DNA of 64,000 bases. Source: Narthecium ossifragum. Its lineage: Eukaryota; Streptophyta; Magnoliopsida; Dioscoreales; Nartheciaceae. A program made the translations under genes and the position numbers. The stretch covers positions 28,225,137 to 28,289,136 of the forward strand of contig OY986967.1 of assembly GCA_963920575.1 (NCBI GenBank), read 5' to 3'. Within the stretch, counting starts at the first letter, position 1. The number at the start of each line of letters is the position of its first letter. Under the pieces are notes generated by a model. It did no database searches. It saw only the letters and a program-made list of their open reading frames with translations, and was not told where the DNA came from. Positions 34,756 to 46,323 of this stretch are shown piece by piece.

Positions 34756-35619
34756 GAATGTACTGCAACTCCAGAGTCGTAACGGAGTCTTTTCGCTGAA
34801 GCACCGCAGTAAATGACTCCCCATCCGGCTCTTGAGAAAGCCGTGTATTTTTGCATGTAGCTAAAATACTTTGTTCTTAAGGTGTTGGCAACATGTACCC
34901 GTGCAGAAACACGATGAGTTATAATGATAGTTTTTTTTTTTTGAAAACTATATGATCTGTTTATTTGGAATAAACAGCAGGCAATACTAGTTTCTTGACA
35001 CCACCATACTCGTTTGAAAGGTTTTTAGAAGTCAAAACATCTCCTAGAGCTGCTTATTGCAAGGGTAAAGCTTTTTTTATTTATTAGATGAGCCATGAAG
35101 GCTATGACCTCTTCCATAAATCGATCCAAGTCCGTCATGCCATTGTCCAAGGCCCAATACAATGGTACTTGTGAGTGACGGCACCAACAAGCTACACCAT
35201 CGGCTTTATAATTTTTCATCATTGGATATGCATAAACAGAACATAATCAAAATCCAAAGCCACCCTCCAAATGCCTCTTACAAGGGTAAAGCTAACCTGA
35301 TTGGTCAAGAGCAAGGTACCAGAGCAATCAAAAAAATCTCTTTCACAGATGTAAAACACGAGTCAGATGACACATAAGAGGGGAAAAAACAGAAAGAAAT
35401 CTGAACTAGAATAAGGTAAAGAATTAGCAGTTTGCTAAGATATTAACAAACGCTTTCCAGGTCTTCCGAGAGAACTGCAGGCAGTTATGGAACGCTCAGC
35501 CAGAAAATGGGAGTCGTCCATGGCATAATTACAGCATCCAGCACAATCCAATCTTGAGTTGTCGATAAAAGCTTGGAACTCTACTCATATTTCATCCAGC
35601 TTGGCATACTTTCAGAAGG
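34756..35619. other. Convergent 3' regions of PPD3 and VPS26
   Basis: Tail-to-tail intergenic stretch. A T-run at 34930 and AT-rich sequence are compatible with 3' ends of both genes. The minus ORF at 35025-35222 has no recognised family. No gene annotated. Confidence 0.5.
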
Positions 35620-38600
35620 TTAGGCTTCTTGGAGTCGGTATACAGTGATCTCCTGCTGCTTGAAGTACCGCCGATCCTCTTCATCCACAAGTACAAGATT
35701 CAGGTAGTACTTCACACTGAATTTGTTGTTAGTGTTCCTATATGTTGGTGTCAATTCATACGGGCTCAAAAATAATCTGATTGGGATCGATTCCCCTGCA
35801 AAATGAAGTGTAACAATAGTGACTAACAATATGATTACTAAGCAAGCGATCAAATTAAGACTTGTAAGGTGTCAAACAGTGCATATTAATGCACAAAAAA
35901 ACAGACGTATTCTCATATGATATATACCTCTAACAGGAGCACCGTCCATCAGCTCAAATTTTGCAAGGGTCTCAGTCTCAACATATGTATTAGGGCCTGA
36001 TCCAGTAGATTCTCTGCGTCTAATCTCAAGCTCCATATTTTTTATCTTTATCCTTACAAGGAGAAAGTATATTTTACCTATGATAACATCCTTCAAGTGA
36101 TACCTGGATAATATTGATTCCATATGCAAACACGCACATTCATCAGCCCAAAAGATAGGTAATAAATTATTAAAATCTAGCAAAAGTATAATTTGGATCT
36201 TACTTGCTTTTGTTGTACTCAAACTCAATATGTAGGCAATCTTCAATCCCAACTTCCATCTGTAAAAATTAGCTGTTTTATTGAAAATGAAAGATCAACT
36301 AGCCCTTGAACCAACTATGCTTAAGATCTTGCCTGATTGCACCTTCAACAATGGTTCACTCTATTGGTATACACATTAATTATGAATTTATCCACTATTT
36401 TGCTTGAGATAGGGTTGCATGGATTGGTCAGGACCCAAAAAAAGGCAGCTTTTACAACATAGCCAGAAAATCTCTATCCACAAAAAAAAGTTGACAGGAA
36501 TTTCCTCATCTGTCATCTTTTATGTTACATGAAATCATGCACACCCAATCAACTTGCTAAAAAAGTTTATCATCCCGCTATCATGTTTCTTGGGACATTG
36601 AAATGCCATGGTCTCACATAGATAGAAAAGTCAAGATTTGAAATCCACTAATGGCATATCATTGGCAGAAAGCACAATCATTTTTAAGAAGCTGGTATTA
36701 AACAGAAAACCTACAACTAACAGAGGCCTTAGGCCCTTAGCACTACTTCCTCCTGCTAATAAATCACATATCTCCCTATTAATAATACAAATTTGTGATA
36801 GGTACAAACCTTGATGCTGTTGTTAATCGTAGGAGGCGGAGTATAGTTGCGAACCTGATAAAAAGATCAATAAAAACGTAAAAGATAGGGTCAGGTGACA
36901 ATTGAGTACTAATTAGAAACTATGTTCTTTGAAATGCTTAAACTAAGTTCATGGTTGAAAGAATATTAAATAAAGCAAACATCTCCCTATGCATTGATAT
37001 GTCCAGATGGTATCTGCTAAGGCATCTGAGAACAGAGACATTTACCACACATTCATACGACTACAAAAATTTTGAGCTGTTCTGATATGGTAAAGTCATG
37101 CACTAATTTGTTCATAAACTTAAACAGGAGTCTTGTACTGGGATTTGGAGGATGGCATCACGGGTTTAGATAAGTTTCTGTAGTTTGTGGTTAATTGTTA
37201 GCCTTTTGGCTCATCTAATCAAACAAATCAAACAAAAAACTTAAACAGGAGTCTTATCATTGATTTACCCAGATGTCCTGGTATTCAACAATGTTGCTGA
37301 CATAATTGCGGCTGACTGTCACCTTTAGAACATACCTGCAAGATTGTAAGATGTACTTGCTTATATACTAAAGTCAAAACCATGCAACCAATGAGTGCCA
37401 AGCTTTATAATATCCAAAGAGATCATTCAAAGTCCAACAGTGTGAAAACAATATCTGGAAGATAAAATTTGGAAAAAAAAAAATCTTAAACGTACATCCA
37501 ATCTCGAATTCAAGTTGCAAGTTCGAATATGGATTTTCAAAAGCTAGAGATGCAGTGAAACATACTTGAGTAAAAATAAAGAGTATAAAGAATGAATACT
37601 ATAAATGGAATGGTGAAAAGTGTGGATTACAGAAGTATCAATGCAGAAATATTCTACAGTGCCAATCAATTAAAAGACTAATTCTACGTAAAAGCACTGA
37701 TGAGTATCCCACAGGGTAAAGACTACAACTAGCACAGCAGAGTTATTTGTCATATGAGCATTGCTATTACCTAGATGGTCCATTTTTCGTTTCTTTTGCT
37801 ACTATAACAATATGTAAATAAGACACTTTGCACCTACACTTCATCGCACTCATAAGCCCTTGATACGCCATAAAAACCTGCAGTTGTCTTTCCAGCATGA
37901 TATACATACAGGAGACTAGTTCGCTGAAAACCTTAGCCATTCTTGAAAAAACTACCTATCTACTTTGGCATAGACTCTGCCGTTTTAGTATTGCTATATG
38001 CATGTATTTGTAAACAATCAAGTGCAAGGATGGGACCTTATATTAGACTTTCGACAAGTTGAAATATTGGACAATTTGTTTCAGTAGCAAACAAGAATAT
38101 CAGAAAAATGTGTTATATACTTAAATTTAGGAGAAGCATTGCCAAACACCTTCTCATCTTACCTCAGTCTAACATTTACCCCATTGTATGACTCATATGG
38201 CATTTCTACAGTGGAAAACTCAAATGGGTATGTTTTCCTTTCATATATCTCACCAGGAACATCTAATTCACGCACTGCACACAAAAGGAAACTAAATGCT
38301 ATTAGATTACATAGAGAAACAGAAGATGATCGATAATATACCATGCAAGTTGTCGAAAATCAGGAAATGTCATATCATCATAGAAGGATAAAAACTCTAT
38401 TCAACATAATTATATTTTTACGTAGTAACTATAGAATGGAAGCAATTAGTACTCCTGCCCATCTCATTTTATCGACGTCTAGCATTAACAACTCAAGTTT
38501 AGCTTACATACTACCAAAGCTAGTTCTTAACTCACCTAGGGAGGTGAAATCATAAAAATTGCCTCTGTCAAAATAGAGTTCTGCAAAAATACAAGAATTA

Positions 38601-39200
38601 GTTGTTTTTTCAGAATATTATATAGAGCAGAGAACCTGTGTTCAGGAAAAGATCGATTTTTCCACATGCATCAAGGTCAGAGTAGTACAAGCGTACCTAT
38701 CTGGCCGAGAAGTTCAACCTTCACACCATTGTGCTCAATCTTTTTGCCATGAAAGGGTTCAATACACACCTAAACACCACAGATACAGGAAGGGATTATT
38801 CTCATAGTCACACAGTACACTCATACACATAGAATTCACAAATTCAGGACAAAATTCAACCTCCCCAACTATATTTTCTTGACTTTGGAAAAGCGGTACC
38901 ATTGCAGTCTGACCATTTTCCTTCTTTATAGAAGCCTGTACACCAAATCCAAATGACTGTTTTTAAGTATCGAATCATGAACCCTCAATTTACACCAAAA
39001 TATTCCCCTATTACCAACATGCCTACTAAATTCTTTACCTTTTTTCGAGTTTTCCCATCAGAAAACGTAACATTAATGTTGCACGGTGCCTTAAACGCTC
39101 CTACTATGTAGTTCTGATATAGATTAAAAAAAAAAACCACTCAAAACCTAGAAAAGATCAGTATGCTGATGCTCAGATGCAGAATATAAGACCATACCAT
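35620..39200 (-). CDS. VPS26: Retromer subunit VPS26
   Basis: Eleven coding exons on the minus strand: 39198-39200, 39039-39113, 38861-38935, 38697-38769, 38536-38580, 38163-38274, 37269-37335, 36810-36854, 36204-36259, 35928-36103 and 35620-35795. They encode 300 residues, the usual length for the family. The protein begins MNYIVGAFKAPCNINVTFSD and contains IKKENGQTAMVPLFQSQENI, RELDVPGEIYERKTYPFEF, YHLKDVIIGKIYFLLVRIKI, ESTGSGPNTYVETETLAKFE and VDEEDRRYFKQQEIT, all characteristic of VPS26. It forms the arrestin-like cargo-recognition arm of the retromer with VPS35 and VPS29, recycling sorting receptors from endosomes. The first coding exon holds only the ATG (AAAAAAGATG|GTATGG); an upstream noncoding exon ends near 39546. 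Confidence 0.95.
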
Positions 39201-40489
39201 CTTTTTTGATCAAGTGCACACTGCAGCTCCTCAGAAAAATCTCGCCTGCACGGACAAATGCGAACAAAACTAAGATGAAAACAAGTTGATGCAGAGACCA
39301 AAATGCAACAATATGATCCACATAAGAAAATAGTTCCGCGAATCTCCGCATTAAAAAGCGATCAATTCTCCTCATCAATCCCACTAAATTGAACCCTAAA
39401 CCTCAGGTGATCTAAGGGTCGCAGGCTTCAGATTTAATTCTTTGAGCATAATACCCATTTCTCCCAAATAAAGATCGATTCTTGCATATAGAGAAGGTGA
39501 GACAGATGCCACGGGGGGTAGCGGGGCAGGGGTGGGGGTTCATACCTCGCCGGAGATAGCAACGGTCAGCGGTCTCGCGGTGGATCCAGCCCGGACGTTG
39601 CTGAGACTGAGAGGTATCAAATATTTAGGGAAATAAACCGCCCGCAGTCTTGTGTCATATTAGTCCCAATTTCTCATAATATAGTTTTGTTAACCTTAGT
39701 TGAGTTAATGTGGCGCCTCCGTCTCACCAGGTGCGCTGCTGATGTGGCAAGACACGGCAACAAACAAACTTCACATTGAAGTCAAACAAATCCTCAGATT
39801 AAAATTATAAATATTTCTCGATCAATTTTTGATACGAAAAAAAGAAAGAAACTTAGGAGGAAAGGGAACAAATTCCACCTTCATAAAGGGGAAAAAATGG
39901 TTCAATTTTCTGTATTTTCTCTCTCTTTTATAGCAAAAATGGTTCAATTTTCTGTATTTTCTGCTACATTAGTTGTTGAAAATGCACATTTCATTTTCCT
40001 CTAATTTGAGACTTTATAACTCATAAATCCTGACTTAGATCAAGACATTATAAAATAGAATCCCAAGCCAAAGTCACCGAACTCGACCAAAAGAAAAACT
40101 TGAGATTGCAAAGTTCATCCATTTCCAAGTTGAATGGATTTGATGAAGCAAATATCTTGAGTTGAATGACTCATTCATCATATGTGCTGTTACATATGAT
40201 CATTCAGAATGAGCAACATTGCATCAAATAGAAGCTTATTCAAGATCAAAATTACATAAGATCATTCAGAATCATCTACTTGATAATTGCTAACCTTTAT
40301 TCAAGCTTATTCGAGTACCCAAACAGCTTACTAAGACCAGAATATCATACACTCTCCCCAGAAAAAAAACATCTGGTAGTTTATACATTCAAAGGACATT
40401 AGTTGACAATCATAACGCCTATCCATTGGGGGAAAATGGTCAATAAAGATAGTGCACAGTCATGTTATTTCTTTGACAGCTTCATTGGA
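39201..40489. other. VPS26 5' UTR/promoter and PRS4 3' flank
   Basis: VPS26 noncoding exon sequence is likely at 39201-39246 (acceptor CAG|GCGAG) and from 39546 upstream to about 39620 (donor GAG|GTATGA on the minus strand). 39640-39770 (TCATATTAGTCCCAATTTCTC...TTAACC...GATGTGGCA) resembles one end of the small inverted-repeat elements and lacks a partner. The rest is AT-rich with a direct repeat, AAAATGGTTCAATTTTCTGT, at 39894 and 39946. Confidence 0.5.
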
Positions 40490-42381
40490 TCAGATTTGGA
40501 GGGCATCTGCAATGGAGGCAGCAAGGCTCAGTACCTCGAAAGGAGCTGTATTAGCGATCGCCTTCACCGTTAGCGGGCAGGAGTCAGTAATCCAAAAGTA
40601 AGTGAACGGAGATTTTGGGCCCTCTGAAAGAAAGTAAGATTGCGAGATAAGAATCTACAAAATGGGAAACTCAAATAAGTGACCATGGAGATGAGAGTCT
40701 ACCAGCATTTTTCTGCACAAATCTTTCCCATGAGCGCTTTGGGAAAACGGCATGAGTGACGTAAGCACTGACCTTTGAAGCACCATGAGCAGCTAACACT
40801 TTCTGAGACAAAGTAAATACATCAGAAATTAAAATTGGAAGGTGCCATCCACACGCACAAAGAGAAGAAGCCAACCTGGCATTCTATGAGAGTGCCTCCA
40901 GACTGCACAAGATCATCAACAATCACAAGATGTCGACCCTCAGGAATCCCTTCCTTTATTCGAACTATCCTCTTATCACCTTCACGAACCTTTGCACAAA
41001 CAACCTACATTGCAATTTAGATGAGCTATTGTAAAAGTGTTGGCTTGAAAGCATCATCCAAAATTTATGATTTGCACTCTAACCATGGGAAAGTGCAGCA
41101 ACAGCTTGTGAAATCGCTTCCAGGCCCCATCATCTGGGAATGCTATGGTTATCTGATACAAGAGGGAAACAGACAGAGGAAGAAGAAAAAGTTACAAATT
41201 CTGTAGAAAATTTGTTGCCAGCAAAGTTCAAATAAACTAAGAAAATATGAGAACTGCAGTCTCTTATGGTACTCCAGTAGGGGCGAAACTATTTTTCTGC
41301 TGGAAAGATGGTAAGATAGAACGACATAAATTTGAATCAATATACATACATTATCAGCATCGGGAAGCTGGCGAAGACGCTGCAACAACAGAGGGATTCC
41401 AGTTTCAAAGCAAGGCAAGACATCATCTCCAAAGTAGAACCTCTCCTGCTTAGATCAGAAATATGAAAGCACAGACCACAAAGAATTAGTTCTTCTTTTA
41501 GCCGTAAATGCAGTAAACCAGCGATCTCTTAAATTAAAAATGATGATGCTGCCCAAGAATAATTGTAAAAGAGGTTAACCTGCAAAGCATGTATATCATA
41601 AATCACCAAGCTAGTTGGACCACCCCTAGATTTTGGTACCATTGACAATACCCGTGCCATAGTAAACGCGGTAGCCACATCTCCTTCCTCTTCCACGCGT
41701 TCAAAAGAACCAGTGGGAAAGAATGGTAAAACTAGTGTGAATGATGCAATGAACAGTTTTGGCAAAGCAAAGATTGCTGATATCTGCTCAAAAATCACTC
41801 CAGGTGAGCTGAAGGAGGCTAAGAAGGCTACATGCTGTCCTCTGATATCTTGTGCACTATTGATAAAGAGATTTGGGAACCCGTCATCAAAACTCCTGGA
41901 TAATAGGAAGATAACCATCAGCAGTTAACAACAAATATTAGGCCAAAAGAAAAGCAAGAACCTTATGTTAGAGGGGAAAATAAAGATCGTGCAGAAAAGA
42001 ACCTTTCTTAGCCCTTATAAAAATGGTCATGTTGGGTCTGATCTCCTAACCATTATTCACCAAAAACTACAAACTTTTCCGCACAAAACATATATCTCTT
42101 ATCACGACATGAGGAGATATTTAAAACCCAAACCACCACAAAATCCAATTTTTAGGACAAAAATACGCCAATAAAGCATTTTAATCCGTTCATCCACAAT
42201 TTGCTCAAGAACACATCAAGCTACACAGAAAAATAAGGGTTTTTAGGTAGCAGAAAGAAAGATACCTCCAAGATATAGTCTGGAGTTGGATGGCATCCGA
42301 TTGCTCGGCCACCTTCCGGGCGAGCTCCTCCGACTCCGCACAGTGGAAGAGGTGTATGTGCTTTTGTGGTCTCTTCTCCAT
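40490..42381 (-). CDS. PRS4: Class II ribose-phosphate pyrophosphokinase 4 (PRPP synthase)
   Basis: Seven exons on the minus strand, 42266-42381, 41580-41895, 41350-41445, 41084-41152, 40876-41004, 40703-40802 and 40490-40623, encode 319 residues. The enzyme makes PRPP from ribose-5-phosphate and ATP for nucleotide, His and Trp synthesis. Visible marks are [40 protein letters not shown], the [20 protein letters not shown] segment, [23 protein letters not shown], and the PRPP-binding loop [10 protein letters not shown] at about 229-238. This is the plant class II type, known to be phosphate-independent. No transit peptide is seen, so it is probably cytosolic, as PRS4 is. The ATG at 42381 (MEKRPQK) is the first in frame. 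Confidence 0.95.
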
Positions 42382-44299
42382 TCCGGTCTCTCTCAACTCT
42401 CACCTCCGCCGTCTTTGGGTTTTGCTGAGATATTAAATAACAGGAGAACCTTGTGTCAGACTTAAGCTCGTATAAATAACAGGAGAACCTTGCTGAGATA
42501 TTACTGTAGCATGTTGTTTCTAATAGTTCTTAGGGTACAAACAGTCCTGCTTGTACTATAATGAGTGAGATAGCATGCAGAGTTTGTATGCAAAGCATCA
42601 GATATTTGATAAGAGATGTCATGAATAGATGCTTTTGATGATCCCTGGCATATAGACAATTAGACTTCAATATCAAGAATGCAGGCTGAGCACATAGCAA
42701 CTCTCACTACCAAGCTGTGTACAAGTTCAAATTGATTATCCTGAGACTCAGTGTAGATTACATTATTCCTTCCTAGTTGCAAGGAATTTTTGTCGCCTAA
42801 TATTGATCTAACCATGCAAATCAAGAAAAATGTCTTCTGAATTGGCTTGTTTCACACTGATGAGCTGATTTCTTGGTGTCCACCCTCTTTAAAACTGTAT
42901 AAAGCCAATTCCGTAACTCTAGTAGAGAAGTGGAGAGTGTCTAGTCCTATAGTATCTTTTTAATGGTTTTAGCGTTACCCATAAATTTTTGGACTATAGT
43001 TGGTGAATGTGCCTCATTTTGTTAAGAGAATAATTTTATCAATTTGCTGCTACCCTCCTGTGTTTGTTGAGAGTTTGTGGACATCTCTATTGCACTTAAT
43101 TCTAACTCATGAATCTATTTGTTACTGTGGATTTTAACCGCTTGAAATAAAATAAAATGCAGAGATGCTATTTTGAATCTTTTCTATAAGAATGCCCTGG
43201 TTAGAGTGGATGCTCATTTTCTCAATTTTCTTGTTCCATTACTCTTCTATTAACCATTATACCCTATGTTGGTATAAGCAGTTGTCTTCCATATTGCAAT
43301 GTAAGAATTTGGATGCATTGAAACAATCGTAATTATGTAATAGATGCATTGAAGTTGGATTTATTAAAGAATATGGTTACATGGTTTAACACTATTTTAG
43401 CAAATTGGACCTAGGGAGAAGCTGGATCGGGATCTAAGGAGTGTGGAGGTGGATATAGAGGAAGCTCAAGTCATACCTGACCAGACGGCACCGGAGATGG
43501 AGGCTCCGACGGTGACGGCGTCGGCGGCGGTAGACGACGACGTTGGGGAAGTCCGCAGAGGTCGGCGCAGGTCCCGAGGCAACCTAGGGAAGCGTGCGAG
43601 CGCTAGTAAAGAGAGGCGTCCTTCCACGACTCAGCGGCGGGTACCTGGCCGGCGTGGACGATCGCTTCCTGACAGAGGAAGGAGCCGACAGAGGGGTGTC
43701 GGAGGCGTTCGGCTGAGGAACAGAAGGGGCAAGGAGGAGAGAGATAAAGGAGAGTGATAACTTTATTTCGGATTAAGAGATTTTATTTTTTATTTTAAAA
43801 ATAATTTTGTAATAATTATTTGAAATAAAAAAAAAGTAGTGTGAAAATTGAAAATAACTTTATAATGATTACTTAGAATAAGAAAAGGTGTTTGAGAATA
43901 AAGTGTGAAATAAGTAGTGCATTCGGAAATATTTCGAGAATATTCCCTCCTTAGCCTGGGTTAAGGGTTATTCCCGTTTGATATTTCCGTACCAAACGGG
44001 GCCTAAAATGACGAGGTAAGGGGGCGAAGCTTTTAATATATCCATCAAGGAAGCTTCCGGTGTCCTTATTACTTCATAGCTATCCCTTCCAGGTGCGAGT
44101 GGCACACGTGGAAAGGCTTGGGTATCTGTTGTTAAAGGCCCAAGGTCTTACTCATCTCCTGATCTAGATGGGCTTGGGCTTTCATCTTCAAATACCCCTA
44201 CACGTTCTAAGAAGGGCTCTCAGCAATCTATCCTAGGCAATCTGCCTGGAATGGCTAACAAGGAGGTTGTAACGGTTGAATTTCATGAGATGGTTGTGC
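42382..44299. other. Intergenic upstream of PRS4, repeat-like
   Basis: PRS4 promoter side first; AAATAACAGGAGAACCTTG is repeated at 42434 and 42474 with GCTGAGATATT on alternating sides. 42550-43400 shows no gene. An ORF at 43443-43757 (plus) is Arg-rich and unrecognised. 43985-44004 ends in ACCAAACGGGGCC then TAA, a PIF/Harbinger-like end without an identified partner. Confidence 0.4.
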
Positions 44300-45330
44300 A
44301 CCGTATGAAATCTATCCTCGAAGCTACGCCGCTGAAGGAACTCCGCTGTATGGAAACTTTATCAGATATTTTCTGATGATATCCGAGAGGAGGACTGTGC
44401 TGAGGCTCGGGAGGATGGGATGGTAGAGGAGGGTAAGCTGGTTGGTAAAGACAGTCCTCGACGGAAACGACTTCATCTTGCTTCACCAGTTGAGCAGCTG
44501 GATTCGAAGGGTACTCCATGAAGTTGATTTTTTGGAACTGCCGAGGGTAGGTCCCGCTAGAGTTGTGAGCTCCTGTCGCCGGCTCGCAGAGGAGTATGAT
44601 CCAGCATTTATTTTTCTCATTGACACTATCATGGGGGAGAACAAGTTGCCATGGATTCGCAAGAGACTTGGCAGGCGATGGAATAGTTATCTGATTCTTA
44701 CTGTTGGGAGGCATGGGGGATTTTTGTTGCTGAGAAGGTGGGTTTGGGGAGTGTTTCTTGTGTGCACTATTCACAACAAGTCCTTTATGGAGTGGTGACA
44801 TCCACAAAGCATGGGCAGTTCGGTGTTGCTGCAGTGTATGGGGCTCGTAGTGCCGATGATCGCCGTGAACTCTGGAAGTATCTTTCTAAGTTCAACTACA
44901 TTGGTTTACCTCTACTAGTTGCTGGGGACTTCAATGCCATTCTATCAGCTGAGGAGAAGGTAGGGGGTGCAGCCTTTGTCTTCGCCCAGTTGGAGCGGGA
45001 TTTCTTGAGCTATATGGTGGCTACTGATATGCTTGATCTTGGCTATTATGGTTTTAGATTCACTTGGACCAATGCCCAAGTAGGGGAGGATAGAATTAAA
45101 GAGAGGATGGGCAACAGAACTTGGAAGGAGCAATTCCCTACCACTTCCATTAAAGCACATGGTGAGAGTTGGATCGGATCATTCACCATTACTTGTATAT
45201 TTGATCGATCCGGTGATGAGGTCAGGTCTTTCTACATTTCGACTCGAGCACTCCTGGTTCAAAGTGGAGGCATTCAAAGAGGCTCTTTGTCAGATTCGCG
45301 ATACTGCTTCTTGAATCATGGGATTCTATT
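44300..45330 (+). pseudogene. LINE (L1-type) endonuclease fragment
   Basis: The translation crosses frames but shows the start MKLIFWNCRG at 44518, then GPARVVSSCRRLAEEYDPAF and FLIDTIMGE, and later LLVAGDFNAILSAEEKVGG, GYYGFRFTWTNAQ and an SDHSPLL-like end near 45170. These are the motifs of the apurinic-type endonuclease domain of plant L1 LINEs. At least two frameshifts break it, and no reverse transcriptase follows: sequence after 45330 is unrelated. It is a dead, truncated copy on the plus strand. Confidence 0.8.
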
Positions 45331-46323
45331 CCAATAAGCAATTAGTCGGAAAAAGCATAAACACATAACAACCACATTATGACCTCGATTACGCCTGAAA
45401 ATTCAAATCATAACTAGGAATTTAAGAATTGATAAGCACTCTCGGCATCTATCACTCGTGAGACTCGAATATCGCACCGATCCAGGTTCTATGCATACAA
45501 AAGTGCCATCGAGACGTAAAAGAAAGACGTTTGGGGCCTTAAATCTTAGAATATCGCAATAACATGCTGGCAGTTGTGAAAAGCTCTGGCAACCATAGAT
45601 ATCTCAGACGCGAGAAGCAAATAACCCTGAAGGCCTCATCACAAAAATATAACAGAAGTAGCTTTTGTTTGCTACAAGAGGACGAGGACTCGTACTAATA
45701 CCAACTAGTTGCGAGCGAGAGAGGGTCGCCGTCGAGCTACAGATGTGAGCCGGGAGAAAGAGGAAGAAGTTCTCCGGGAAGTTAATCGATTAACCTAAAC
45801 CGCGCATATGGCAATCGGGTATTCGACCAACGGTAGAGGAAAACACTGATATGAAGCGGATTTTGGCATAGTTAGTGGATTTTATTGGTATAACCGGCGC
45901 ATTACACATTATCGGGTTCCTAGACAAAATAAATAAATGCTAATAAGGTTTTCAAGTTAATAATTGAACTAAATAAATATATACTTATTCTAACTACGGT
46001 ATTCGCATGGACGAGCATGACAGTTTAATTTTGATTAAGGATTAATTACCAGATAGTACTCAATAGTTTCCACCATGTGGAATGACATATTATTTGGATT
46101 CCTTAGGCACATGGGGATGTTGGCTAGATCTACTAGCCCAGTAACGTATAAAACTATCCACCCTTCAATGTCAATCGCACGGATCAGATCTCTCATCAGT
46201 CCATCTCACCTCCACCATCTCGTCGTGCTCTCACTCTCTCTATTCGACGTGGGTTAGGGTTTTCGAGATCCAATCCTAATACCGACAACGATCTTGACCT
46301 CGGAAACCCTAGCTCGAGCTCCC
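45331..46323. other. Intergenic and upstream region of TRAPPC11
   Basis: No gene recognised. 45340-45800 is unique sequence with no convincing ORF. 45890-46060 is AT-rich. The GC-rich 46190-46323 is the probable 5' UTR; the frame upstream of the ATG is open but contains no ATG. Confidence 0.5.

Noticed and set aside
42382..42396. Longer PRS4 start (five extra codons)
   Set aside because: It begins at TTG; the ATG at 42381 is the first plausible start.
43443..43757. Arg-rich ORF upstream of the LINE relic
   Set aside because: No family recognised and no intron or promoter support; low complexity (RRGRRRSRG) suggests chance or a transposon remnant.
46294..46323. Longer TRAPPC11 start (ten extra codons)
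   Set aside because: It begins at TTG; MEEYPEE at 46324 is the first ATG.
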